Source: Eucommia ulmoides (taxonomy: Eukaryota > Streptophyta > Magnoliopsida > Garryales > Eucommiaceae). From it: a stretch of 64,000 nt of DNA. Below, piece by piece: positions 41,940-52,148 of this stretch. A program made the translations under genes and the position numbers. Position 1 is the stretch's first letter. Each line of letters opens with the position of its first letter. The stretch is taken from positions 31,563,300-31,627,299 of the forward strand of contig CM028332.1 of assembly GCA_016647705.1 (NCBI GenBank), given 5' to 3'. Below the pieces are notes generated by a model that searched no databases, was not told where the DNA came from, and was given only the letters and a program-made list of their open reading frames with translations.

Positions 41940-44226
41940 TGTTGATCCTAAGATTTTGATAAACAATTAAATGTTGATATGTTTTGTGGAACTAATGATT
42001 TTATTGAGTGTTTCAGTTTATTAGTTTCAGTGATGAAATTATCATGACAATATTGTGACAAATGCTTAATGGATGCTAAAGACAATGACAAAGATGATGA
42101 ACGTTGAGAGATCGAAGAAAATGAAGAATCTAGGAAAAACAACTTAGGTTAAATTTTTACTCTTAATGATTCCCGATTAGGATCACACACGACATAAAAT
42201 GTTTTTTATAATTATGTGTTTTTTTAAGGATCCTAATTAGTTAAATTATTTTCTCCTATGTGTAATTGAAGACGAAATATTGATAATTGATTAAAAATGA
42301 ATTTAAGAATTTAGTGGAGCTAACCGAGAAAAGAAATCGGTTAAAAGGGCGAAAACGTCGCAGAAAATGGATTAAAATCAAATTAAGGGAAGATTCCAGC
42401 ATGGTCGGTCGACAGGTAGGTCGATTTGAGCTTAAAATGTGAACTTTTTGAATCTCTCAGGCAATAGGTAGGTTGACCTATGGCCAAATGAGGAACTCTC
42501 TGAATAGTTAAGTCAACAGAGAGGTCGACCTGTGAAACTTGCTGAATTGTCTGGTCGACAGGTGAAGAAGGGGCGGTCGACTGATGGGTGAAGAGATTTT
42601 GTCTTGGGCTATATCCTGAATTGGGCGGTCGACTGATGGGTGTTGGTCGGTCAACTGACGGCCTATTTCAGGTTTTGAGGAATTTCAGATTTTATTCAAA
42701 AACTGGTCATTAACTAGTCATTATTTGTTTACTTGATTGAGAGATCTTAGGGATATGGATATATTTAAGATATGATACTCCTATTTGAATATTCCTATAG
42801 ATATGGTACAAATATTTTAGATATCTCTCAATTTGGTACATGTAATTCTTTCTATCATATCTAATTGAGATTTAGTAAAAGTGTGAGGGACTAAATTGAA
42901 TGTTTTACAAGATATATTTAAGTGAATTATACCAAGAATGAGTCTTAATGATATAAGGGGGATTATGGAGTAATTATTTGTCATGATATATAATAACTAG
43001 CTGTTAGAGGGCTTGTTATAAACCCCTATAAATAAACTTGCGTTTTTTAGGTTTAAAATATACAATAATCCAAATCAATCAAAATTCAAGAGCTATTCAG
43101 TTCCTGAGCTTTCTAGGAGTCGTCATTCTAAAATCATACTGAATGCATTGTGAGATCTTTCTTGAAATTTGTTCTTGAGAAACATTTGTTGTGAATTATT
43201 CCTACTACCAATCTGAAGTGTCATTGTTATTCTAATCATTATTCCTTTGGTGGATTCCTGGTGAGATTATTTCAAGTTATTTGCTTATTTGCTACTATTA
43301 TTGTTTTCTTAGAAGTTGAACTTTGAAATTGTTTTCCGAATTTTTATTGAAAAATATTTTTTCGAAACAATTTCTTTAGAAAATCTAAGTACGTGCTAAA
43401 TTGTTTGCTGCCCATTTTTTGGTTTAAAATTAGATTTTGAATTTTCTCACTTTATTTCTATCACTAGTTTTGGAACATTAATTGAGTATTAATTAATTTG
43501 TGGTGGTAGAAACTCCGAGTGGGAAGAACTTATCATTTTTTATAATTTGTGAGTTGTGTGCGGATTAGATACTATTGGGAGTGTCTAATCAAGGGTAGTT
43601 GGTTTCAATCCCTTCCAATAAAGAGATTGAGGTTTTGATCTTTGTCTAGTGTATAAAAATATTAGATTTTAATTCTTCTTTTATAGAATTATGAGTGAAT
43701 TGTAACGATTTAATCCTTGCCGGGTAAAAGAATATTTGGAGCGTGTTTGTGTGAGGTTTAATTCTTGATCCTAAGGTATAAAAAGTTATTAGTCGTGATT
43801 CTCCCTATAATAGAATTAGTTTAATCTTCTGTCTGATAAAATGATAAAGGTTATTCATTTGCCTGGGAAAATGAATTGCTAAGGTTGATTCTGAGCCTGC
43901 GAAAAGAATCATTGTAAGGGTTTGATTCCTACCTTTAAAGGGATCTTGAGTTTAATCGGTGCGACTCTATGTAGGGCTCGAGAGACTGGATTATCCAAGA
44001 GTAGCTTGGTGAACCAGTATAAATTTATGTGTGCTGCATTATTTATATTGTTTATATTTTGTTGTTTTAGTGTGCGCCTAGTTGATAACACATAATCTGC
44101 TTCTATAAAAGATAATAATTAATTTTAGGATAATGTTAATTGTTTAATTTTTAAGTGTTATATTCTGATCATTTTTAATACTACCCAATTCACCCCCCCT
44201 CTCTTCGGTAGCTCACGGGGCCAACA
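41940..44226 (+). mobile_element. 3' LTR of Sire-4 (2287 bp)
   Basis: TGTTGATCCTAAG...GGGGCCAACA, matching the 5' LTR but with the segment of about 290 bp the 5' copy has lost, including the family-wide phrase 'cgattaggatcacacacgac' (about 42173-42192). TATA box TATAAATA at 43027-43034. Palindrome cluster at about 42400-42660. Confidence 0.83.
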
Positions 44227-44231
44227 ATCAA

Positions 44232-44781
44232 GTTGCCTGTGAGATCATTAATTTTGTATTTGCCAAGATCCTTAGCTTCCTCAATTGCAGTCACCTTCAA
44301 CTCCCATACTTTTGTCCAAGGTCTTTAGACCTTTCAAACTCTATCATCCATGGAGTATGGTTTTCCAAGTTGACTCAAGTAATAATTCAAATTTCCTCAT
44401 AAGAGCGTTGATTTTCAATTGCTTCACTGGACTTGTCCCTTCGTGGGTAACTTGTAGCTTGTCCTACATCTCCTTTACTGATTTACAACTTGAAACTCTC
44501 GAGTATTCATTAGCATCCAAAGAAAAAAATAAAATATTAATAGCTTGAGAGTTCATAGAACGTTTCTGCTTATCAAAAGCAGTCAGCTGCTCTTTCTTCT
44601 TCTCGACTCCATTTTCCATTGGAACAAACGGACCATCCTCGATTGTTAGCCACACATCATAATTTGCGGCCTAAAGGAAGGATATCATTCTGTCCTTCCA
44701 GAACAAATAATTTTCACCTGCAAACAACGGTAGTCAATGCATAGACTGTCCCTCAACTAGTGTGCCTATTGTGTACGCCAT
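44232..44781 (-). pseudogene. Sire-3 gag N-terminal part
   Basis: Minus-strand start ATG at 44781 (MAYTIGTLVEGQSM, then a stop), followed by GENYLFWKDRMISFL and an open piece to 44464 (MWLTIEDGPFVPMENGVEKKKEQ, QAINILFFSLDANEYSRVSS). The reading continues to 44232 as ...DLTGNL, where Sire-4 intervenes; the rest of the ORF is at 34940. Sequence parallels the Sire-4 gag throughout. Confidence 0.75.
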
Positions 44782-44817
44782 GTGATCTTTGTTAGCTAAG
44801 TGTGTCGAGCTAAACCA

Positions 44818-44829
44818 GCTCTGATACTA
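44818..44829 (-). promoter_or_regulatory. Primer binding site, Sire-3
   Basis: The minus strand reads TAGTATCAGAGC, 11 of 12 matches to TGGTATCAGAGC, 2 bases from the LTR edge at 44832. Confidence 0.75.
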
Positions 44830-44831
44830 AT

Positions 44832-45625
44832 TGTTGGCCCAGTGAGCTACCCAAGAGGGGGGTGAATTGGGTAGTATTAAAAATGATCAGAATATAACAC
44901 TTAAAAAATCAAACAATTAATATTATCCTATAATTAATTATTATCTTTTATAGCAGTGGATTATGTATTATCAACTAGGTACACACCCAAACAAAATATA
45001 AATAATATAAATAATACAGCACACATAAATTTATACTAGTTCACCAAGTTATTCTTAGCTAATCTAGTCCCCCAAGCCCCACGGAGAGTCGCACCCACTA
45101 AACTCAAGATTCTTTTAAAAGTAGGAATCAAACCCTCACAATTATTCTTTTCACAAGGTCACAATGATTCTTTTCACAAGGTCAGAATCAACATTTACAA
45201 TTATTTTTCATAGGTTAAGGAATAACCTCTATCTTTTTACTAGACGAAAGATTAACCTAATTCTATTACAAAGAGAATCACGGCCTAATTCTTTTTATAC
45301 CTTAGGATTAAGAATTAAACCTCACACAAACATGCCCCAAATATCCTTTTACCTGGTAAGGATTGAACCATTATAATTCACTCACAATTCTATAAATGAA
45401 GAATTAAAACCTAATCTTTTTATACCCTAAACAAATATCAAACCCTCAATCTGTTTACAAGAAGTGATTAAAACCAGTTACCCCTAATTAGACACTCTCA
45501 ATAGTATCTAATCCGCACACAACTCACCAATTACAAAAATTGATAAGTTCTTCCCATTCGGAGCTTCTACCACCTCAGATTAATTAATACTTAATTAATA
45601 TCCCGAAACTAGTAATAGAAATAAG
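44832..45625 (-). mobile_element. 5' LTR of Sire-3, truncated (about 794 bp of 2340)
   Basis: The plus strand begins TGTTGGCCCAGTGAGC and matches 28486-29270 up to 'actagt(a/g)atagaaataa', then stops. About 1.5 kb of LTR containing the promoter and palindromes is missing. A 23-bp tandem duplication ('attcttttcacaaggtcaca') lies at about 45140-45185. Confidence 0.78.
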
Positions 45626-46310
45626 GAAAAATTATATTTTAAACTCTCTAAGTATTGACACATTTCTAAATAGTCCCTCTCCATTTGATTGTTTTATTTT
45701 AAACCCTTTAAGTATCAGAATATTTTTATTTGGTCCTTCTATTAAAAAATCTGTCAAAACTAACTAAATTTTGAGGGCAAAATAATATTTTTCCATATTT
45801 TCATTTTTTAATCATTTTTAATTATTTTTTAATCTTCTTTGTTTTCTTTTTTTTCCTTTTCTTTTATTCTTTTCTATTTTTTTTGTCCTTCATCTTCCTC
45901 CCTCTCTCTCTCTTTTCAACAATGGTGAAGGTACTATAGGGAATAGGATTTGGAGAGACTTAAGCTATGATTTCATGAAAGATGTTGTGGCAAGGGTTGC
46001 CAGAAAGTTTGATTTCGTCTCCGATTCGCCTATCTCGCATCGATCACCTTTGCCGAGAGTGATCAGGTCACGCCAAGGAAAATTAGGGTTTCATTTAACG
46101 AGTCCATAAACGATCCTATCCAAAGATGGTTCAATGCCAACTGCAAAGACAATGTGGTTGTTATCAGTACCAGCTCATCCTTTCACCACAAATCGACCTT
46201 GTTGAAGACAAAAACGAAGTCGAGGTTATTGGACCCACCGGAGCAAGAACTGAGGTCCGATTGACTCATGAGATCTGGCATGATAGGGAAAGATAGAGAA
46301 ATCACACATT
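45626..46310 (+). other. Unassigned fragment between Sire-3 and the LINE
   Basis: Begins AT-rich ('tattttaaactctctaag', 'tttggtccttct'), a style seen at the edges of plant DNA elements. It passes through a polypyrimidine stretch (45835-45915) into a GC-richer part with ATG at 45922 and an open stretch near 46190-46290 (QIDLVEDKNEVEVIGPTGA, minor breaks). It could be a captured gene fragment or the 5' part of the LINE. No domain recognised. Confidence 0.35.
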
Positions 46311-46960
46311 GCAGTTGCTAATTCTTTTAGAACCAATGCAGTCCCTAGATGCCATCCTGCCCTTTTGCTAGTGCCTGAATTTTGAAAATTCCTACTCTAA
46401 TCCTACCAGTAAGATTTGGATTCTTTGGAGAACTCCAGTGCAATGCCTAATCACCTTCACATCTCAACAGCTCATTGTTGCTGACATTTCCCATCCATCA
46501 CTTACCCACTCCCTTACCTTAGCTGCTGTGTATGCAAAATGCAGTCCTCCTGACAGAATGCCACTTTGGTAGGACTTAGAAATAATCATCCCAACCACTT
46601 CCAACCCCTGCATTGTCACTGGAGACTTCAATTGTTTCTCCAATCCAGATGACATGAAAGGTTACACAACTTACCCTTAAATCAGCAGTTTCGATTTCAA
46701 CCCCTGTATTCAAAACTGTGGCTTGCTTTATGTCCTATTTATTGGTTCCAAATATACATGGTAAAATCAAAATAAGGGGGCTACCAGAACATAGAATAGG
46801 TTGGAATCATGGCTCTCAAAATTCCCAAACAATTATGTTTCCTACCCTTACAAGACTGGTTTAGTCCACTCACCCCAGCTTCTGAACATCACTACTAAGC
46901 ATACCAACAATCCTATTTCCTTCAAGTTTCAGAATATTTGGTACAAGAACTAAGCCTTTT
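46311..46960 (+). pseudogene. LINE endonuclease (APE type), partial
   Basis: Frame reads KIWILWRTPVQCLITF, LAAVYAKCSPPDRMPLW, and IVTGDFNC around 46616-46640, typical of the apurinic-endonuclease domain that nicks target DNA. The catalytic N-terminal Asn and Glu region is missing, and stops interrupt (for example within LW*DL near 46569). Confidence 0.65.
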
Positions 46961-47115
46961 CTCCCATTGTTGTTGGCCACTGGTCTAAACCATTTTTTGG
47001 ATATGTCATCTCAACAACTACTTATAAGCTCAAAACCATTAAACTCATCCTCAAATAGTGGTGTACCTCAACTTATGGAAACATTCGTACTACTGCACAA
47101 AATTCTAAATCAGAG

Positions 47116-48618
47116 ATGCTAAGACTCGAACAAATTTGCCTCAATGACAACTCCACTAAAAATTGGACTACCTATAATCAATCCCTTGCTAAACACAAAC
47201 TGGCCATTACAATAGAAGAGGAATTCTGGAAACAAAAATCAAGCTTCGAATGGCTAAAGGAGGGGGATGCTAATACAAAATTATTCCACTCATATATTCA
47301 AGAGTAAAGAATAAGAAGATTGATTTATTCTCTGAAGGATAACCAAGGTAACTCAGTCTTTGAACCTAGGGATATTTAGATTTGATAATTCAGAACTTTT
47401 AGTTTGCATTATGCATACCATCAGCTTAGCCAAATCCCACATTTCTTACCATGATTCCCTTCCTTGTTACATCCACTAACTATGATAATATACTTACCCA
47501 TCCAATACTTGATGAAATAAAGGATGCAGTGTTTAGCCTCAGTAGGGACAATGATGCAAGACCTGATGGCTACACAGGTAAATTATTCACACATTGTTGG
47601 GATATTATAAAGGCTGATATTTATAAATCAGTTTTGGAATTCTTCTTTGGTTCTAAGCTCAACAAAGCATACACAAGCACTCTATTGACCCTTATTCCAA
47701 AATCGGACAACCCCACATCCTCTATTGATTTCATACCAATAAGCCTATGCAACTTTTTTAACAAAGTGTTCTCCAAATTTCTGACTATTAGAATCAAGAA
47801 AGTCTATCCTAAACTAATTTCACCAAAGCAAAGTGAATTTGTGGAAGGTAGGAACATCTTTGATAACATACTATTGGCATAAGAAATGATACATTACTTA
47901 TCCAAGAAAGTTGGGGGGGGGGGGGAGGAGGGGAACCTTATAGTCAAGCTGGACATAGCCAAGGCCCTTGACAGAGTATCTTGGCCCTTCCTTCTCAACA
48001 TCATGGGAAAGTTTGGTTTCATGAGAGAATAGTGGATATGGTATAGAGACTTGTTTCCAATTACTATTTCTCTAAAATTAGAAACAAACTTCAAGGTTGG
48101 CAGGCTAAACTACTCTCCAATGGTGGTAGATTGGTTCTAATAAAGAACGTCCCCATATCCCAAACGTTACACCTTTTCATGACTCTATTCCCTCCAAACA
48201 AAGTGAGCAAATCTATTGAAAATATTGTTGCCTAATTTTTCTAGAATGGCAGGCACCATTGGGCTAAATAGCAATCTTTATGCCATCATGTGATTTAAGG
48301 AGGCCTGGAGATCAGACAATTGCAGGATTACATTCTGGACTTCAAGAAATATTATGGTGGAACTATAAGCTAAAAAATTCAATTTGGGCAAGATTTATGC
48401 ACAACAAATATGATAAGAGCATGTATGACTATTATAGTTTCTTTGGCTCCTACCAGAGCATGGGATGGAAACAAGTATTGAGTCACAAAAAGCTTGCAGA
48501 AGATTACATTCACTTCCAAATTGGGGAAGTGAAAGTGTCCCTTTGGTGGGATCAATGGCTAACAGAAGTCCCCTTAGGTGATCTCTCATTGGTGCCAAGC
48601 AATGCTGCAAATTTTTAG
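47116..48618 (+). pseudogene. LINE reverse transcriptase, palm domain deleted
   Basis: Pieces in order: KSSFEWLKEGDANTKLFH (to 47306), an open 143-codon piece (47451-47882) with FSLSRDNDARPDGYTGKLF, TLLTLIPKS and RIKKVYPKLISPKQSEFVEGR, then DIAKALDRVSW near 47951 with the first catalytic Asp region. The sequence then passes from IWYRDLF (about 48045) within about 60 bp to the KLQGWQAKLLSNGGRLVLIK region (48088), skipping the QGDPLSP and (F/Y)xDD motifs. A G13 run (47913-47925) interrupts the frame. It continues as NSIWARFMHNKYDKS and VSLWWDQWL to 48618. It cannot polymerise. Confidence 0.75.
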
Positions 48619-49144
48619 GCCAATGATCTTAGGTTTGAAGATGGCAGCTGGAAATAAGATGTCATTGATCAACTCTTTCCTTGATATAAAATAAACATCC
48701 AACAACCCCAACTCTGCCAATCACAGAAAAAGATTTCATGGTGTAGACTTCATTATCTTCAGGTGCACTCACAGTCTCCTCAACATATGAAACTCTTAGG
48801 CAAAATTCAGAAGCTCCACCTTACTTTAAACACTTATGGCACCTTATTATTCCACTCAAGGCATCCATTTACATGTGGAAGGCCTCTAAAAAACCTCTTT
48901 CTCTCTCTTTGATACCAAAATTTAGTCCATTGGACTCCAAATGCCTTCCAATTATACATGTTGTGGACACAATACTGACTCTAGGGACTATTCTTTATCA
49001 TCCTGTGATTTTGCTCAGTAGGTTTGGACACATTTTCGTAGCCTCTCTCACTAAGGCTCTCACCTATCTAGATTACTTAAATGGTGGCAAGATCCTACAC
49101 TACCTTTTAGTCTTTCATCCCTCATATGTTGGGAGCTATGGAAA

Positions 49145-49785
49145 ATGATATGTCAAGCAAAATTTGATGGCACTGTACCATTTCTCCCTTCACTTCTCAA
49201 AAATGAACTTATCATTCTAGCCAAGCTTTCTAAGTTTGCTAAGCATGATCCTAAAACTAAGCTGATGGTGGTTAAGTGGATCAAGCCAAACAGGGGGTAT
49301 TTCAAACTCAATTCAGATGGAAGCTCCTTGGGTAACCCTGGTATCTCAGGTGCAGGAGGTGTAATCAGAAACAACATGGGAAAACTCAAATTTAGATATG
49401 CCATTCCTCTTGGTTTCCATTCAAACCTATATGCTGAAACCTACAGTCTTTGGCACGTCATCAAAATTTGCATTGAGTATGGTTGGCATCAAGTTATACT
49501 TGAAGTGGATAGTAAAATACTGATAGATATGGTCAACAACAAGGCTGCGACTCCATGAAAGCACAAGCCTCTTCTCATTGATATTGCTAACCTCAGAAGG
49601 TTGGGAGACTTTCCTATCCAGCATTGCTTCAGATAAGCTAATAGCACAGTAGATGCTCTCTCCAAAGTAGCCAGTAATGTTGATGAAATAAAGACTGTTG
49701 ACTTTCTTTATACAGTTAGAGGTTGTTTGAAATTAGATAGACAGGGTTTTGCAAATATTAGAAACATCAAACATGTATACTCCTA
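49145..49785 (+). pseudogene. LINE C-terminal RNase H
   Basis: Open 137-codon piece (49145-49558). RNase H core: YFKLNSDGSSLGNPGISGAGGVIRNNMGK (first Asp), LYAETYSLWHVI (Glu), VILEVDSKILIDMV (second Asp). After TGA 49556-49558 it continues as RRLGDFPIQHC and ANSTVDALSKVASN (final Asp). The four catalytic acids are present. This is the plant-type RNase H fused to many plant LINEs, which would remove RNA from the hybrid during reverse transcription. Confidence 0.78.
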
Positions 49786-49849
49786 AGGATTTTTAAGTCC
49801 CTTTTATATTCAATACACTTTTCATCAAGGAAGAAAAAAAGGTCAAAAG

Positions 49850-50655
49850 ATCACAAATACAATCATATCTTAGACATCATATTTTGACATTGAGTAAAGC
49901 TACCATGTAAGATACCAATGATGGTAATGTCTGATCTCTTACTACACTAATAAGTCCCGATGTAGTTGTTATATTATCTCATAATAATCGTTTGAGACCC
50001 ACTATTCTCAAACGAGAAAGAAACTAAACAAGTTAGGCTAGATCATTGAATATAAATTTAAACTAAACAAGTTAGGCTAGATCATTGAATATAAATTTTC
50101 AATAATCCAATACAGACTAGGAGCAATTAAAAATACTAGTTATCAAATGTCTTTAACTTTTAATAACATTAAAGCAGTAAGGCATTTCAACTTAATATGC
50201 AAGGTATATAGCAACATTAATATGATAATGTAAAAATATCTTTTGTTATTTATTTACTTGAGATTATTAAAGGATCACAAATTTAATCACAACTCAGATT
50301 TCCTATTTTGATATTGAGCAAAGCCACCATATAGGATATCAAGGATAATCATGATACTAGTTAGTCCCCTTTGTGGTTGTTTTGGTATCTCGTACTAATG
50401 GTTTGAGACGCACAATTCTCATAAGATAAAACACCCCATCAAGCTAGCCTAATTTGTTAAAGACATGCTTTAACAATTCAATATAGACTAGGAACAATTT
50501 GGAATATTAAGTTACCAAATGTCTTTCGTCTCCTCTTATTTAATCATATTAAAGAGCTAAGGCATTTAAAATTACTATCCAAGGTTTACATCAATATTAA
50601 TATAATTAAATAATAATAATATCAAAATACATTTTATTAATACTTGAGATTGTAA
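49850..50655 (-). repeat. Two diverged direct repeats of about 400 bp (Copia-5 3' end)
   Basis: 49848-50266 and about 50270-50653 share order and sequence: 'gatcacaaat', 'attttga(c/t)attgag(t/c)aaagc', 'gtttgagac(c/g)cac', 'tcaa(c/t)..aatacagactagga', 'caaatgtctttaactt', and both end with 'acttgagatt'. Copy one also has a perfect tandem duplication of about 39 bp (50024-50101). They could be two LTR-derived copies at the 3' end of the minus-strand copia tail. Confidence 0.65.
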
Positions 50656-50689
50656 AATTTTACGGATTAAAAAAAATTGAATGTATGAA

Positions 50690-51930
50690 TATAAGATTGA
50701 CCATTAAGCTTATACCCAATAATCTCCTAGTAGCAGTATAGCCAATCGGTACAGTATCTAATATTCATCTTATTGAGATGCCAATCTAACTATTCTAAAG
50801 TTATAGTCTTAGTGAGTATATATGCTAAATTATTCTCTATGTCTACTATACGTATGTCGATATCATTTATCCCGATGATTTCACGAATCAAGTAATAATG
50901 TCATTCAATATGTTTCGATTTTTTATGAGATATGGGTTCCCTTACTTGAGCTATAACACCATTATTGTGACACTACAAAGGTAAGGATGACTCAATGTTT
51001 GGAACCACTCAGAGTTCATAGATAAACTTCTTAGTATATATACCTTTATTACCTACATTGGAAGTGGTAATATACTCGGCTTCAGTAGTAAAATTTGCAG
51101 TTGTAGATTACTTATAACTCATCTAGCTAACGGACCCACCATTAAGGATAAATATATATCTCGAGGTTAACTTTCCGTCATCTATATCGAATTGGAAATC
51201 TGAATTTGTATTTACCATCAACGCTTTGTCCTTAGTCCTTCTTATGTACTTGAGGACAAAATTCACAACATTTCAATGTTCTAAACCTCGATCTCTCTAA
51301 TATATGTTGGTTAATCTAATAGTATAACTGATATTGGACTAGGTATATAGTATTGCATACATGAAACTTCCATTGGTCAAAGCATATAGAATGTTGCTCA
51401 TCGTATCCTTTTCCACGGTAAAATAGGAACTAATTTTTCGAGTGCGAGGAATTCAATGTTGGACTACTAGAAAGACTTTCTTAGAAATTGTCATGTTTAA
51501 CCACTCTAGCACTTTTATCTATGTACCCGAAATAAGATAAATTTGGCATCCTCTTAGATCTATCTCTATAGACCTTTATACCTAGTATATAGGATGCTTC
51601 TTTCAAATCCTTTATAGATAAAACTTGAGAAAGTCACATTTTTGTAGTAGACAACATCCTTAGATCGTTTCCATCCAATTTCTTGTATATGTATTGATAA
51701 TCCATATTTTGGAGGTAACCAAATAATTTGACTACCTCATCAAAATGGATGTTCCAATACTTAGAAGCTTTCTCCAGCCCAAAATTTGACTTTTTCAATC
51801 TACATACCTCCTGACTGTCATCTTCTATGAAGTCCTCTAGTTAACGTATGTAAATATCTTTCTCTATGTTTCCATTGAGGAAAGTCATCCTTGTATCTAT
51901 TTGTCAGATTTCAAAATCGCGGTATCTTGC
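50690..51930 (-). pseudogene. Copia-5 pol remnant: RT end and RNase H
   Basis: The minus strand reads, after a poorly preserved RT part (51930-51300), an RNase H with ANFTTEAEYITTSNVGNKG (about 51095-51040), a CDNNGVIAQVREP-like stretch near 50960, KSKHIERHYYLIREII near 50900, and an end near 50700. The wording differs from the Sireviruses (it resembles Tork/Angela-type copia), so it is another family. Numerous stops. LTRs cannot be delimited. Confidence 0.65.
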
Positions 51931-52148
51931 TTAATAAAATTTGCCTTCTCATATATTTATAATTATTTTTTTCATATATTTGTAGGTTGATGATAATCCG
52001 CCGTCTTAACTTGGAGCTACAGTTTTTTTTTTTTTTCCTTTTCTTTTGACAATTCTCATTTTTATGCATAATTATTATTTTTGTATCACATGTATATATA
52101 TGGTTGTATAAAATTTATTATTTTATGAAGTTGTTTAGGTGGTATTCT
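51931..52148. other. AT-rich stretch, nothing recognised
   Basis: Contains a T15 run near 52023 and short AT repeats. No coding, RNA or element signal seen. Confidence 0.5.

Larger units (their letters stand above)
34946..44226 (+). mobile_element. Sire-4: full-length Sirevirus copia element, degenerate
   Basis: Complete layout: 5' LTR (34946-36953), primer site, gag with two zinc-knuckle regions, protease, integrase, RT, RNase H, PPT-rich 3' UTR, 3' LTR (41940-44226), and a 5-bp target duplication. Gag-integrase-RT-RNase H order makes it Ty1/copia. Long LTRs, extended coiled-coil Gag with two knuckles and multiple PPT-like runs fit Sirevirus. It is the most complete Sirevirus here but has scattered stops and an altered RT active site. 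Confidence 0.87.
28486..45625 (-). mobile_element. Sire-3: Sirevirus on the minus strand, split by Sire-4
   Basis: In minus-strand order: truncated 5' LTR (45625-44832), primer site, Gag N-terminus (44781-44232), Sire-4 insertion (44226-34946), rest of gag, protease, integrase, RT and RNase H (34940-31123), 3' UTR, 3' LTR (30825-28486). The 28486 end starts TGTTGGCCCAGTGAGC, the exact complement of a Sirevirus LTR end. AGGTT (28481-28485) is the expected target duplication on this side. The other end is lost. Confidence 0.83.
46311..49849 (+). mobile_element. LINE (L1-type), 5'-truncated, with RNase H
   Basis: Endonuclease, RT and C-terminal RNase H in that order on the plus strand, ending in a short A-rich tail (49830-49840). 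The flanks 'aaatcacacatt' (46299-46310) and 'agatcacaaata' (49848-49859) might be a decayed target duplication (9 of 12), which is weak. Missing pieces are the nucleic-acid-binding ORF1, the start of the endonuclease and the core of RT. Confidence 0.75.

Noticed and set aside
47913..47925. G-run as a possible G-quadruplex regulator
   Set aside because: A single homopolymer inside a dead LINE RT; more likely slippage than function.
51976..52022. Exon-like stretch preceded by 'tatttgtag'
   Set aside because: No donor site follows and no coding partner was found nearby.
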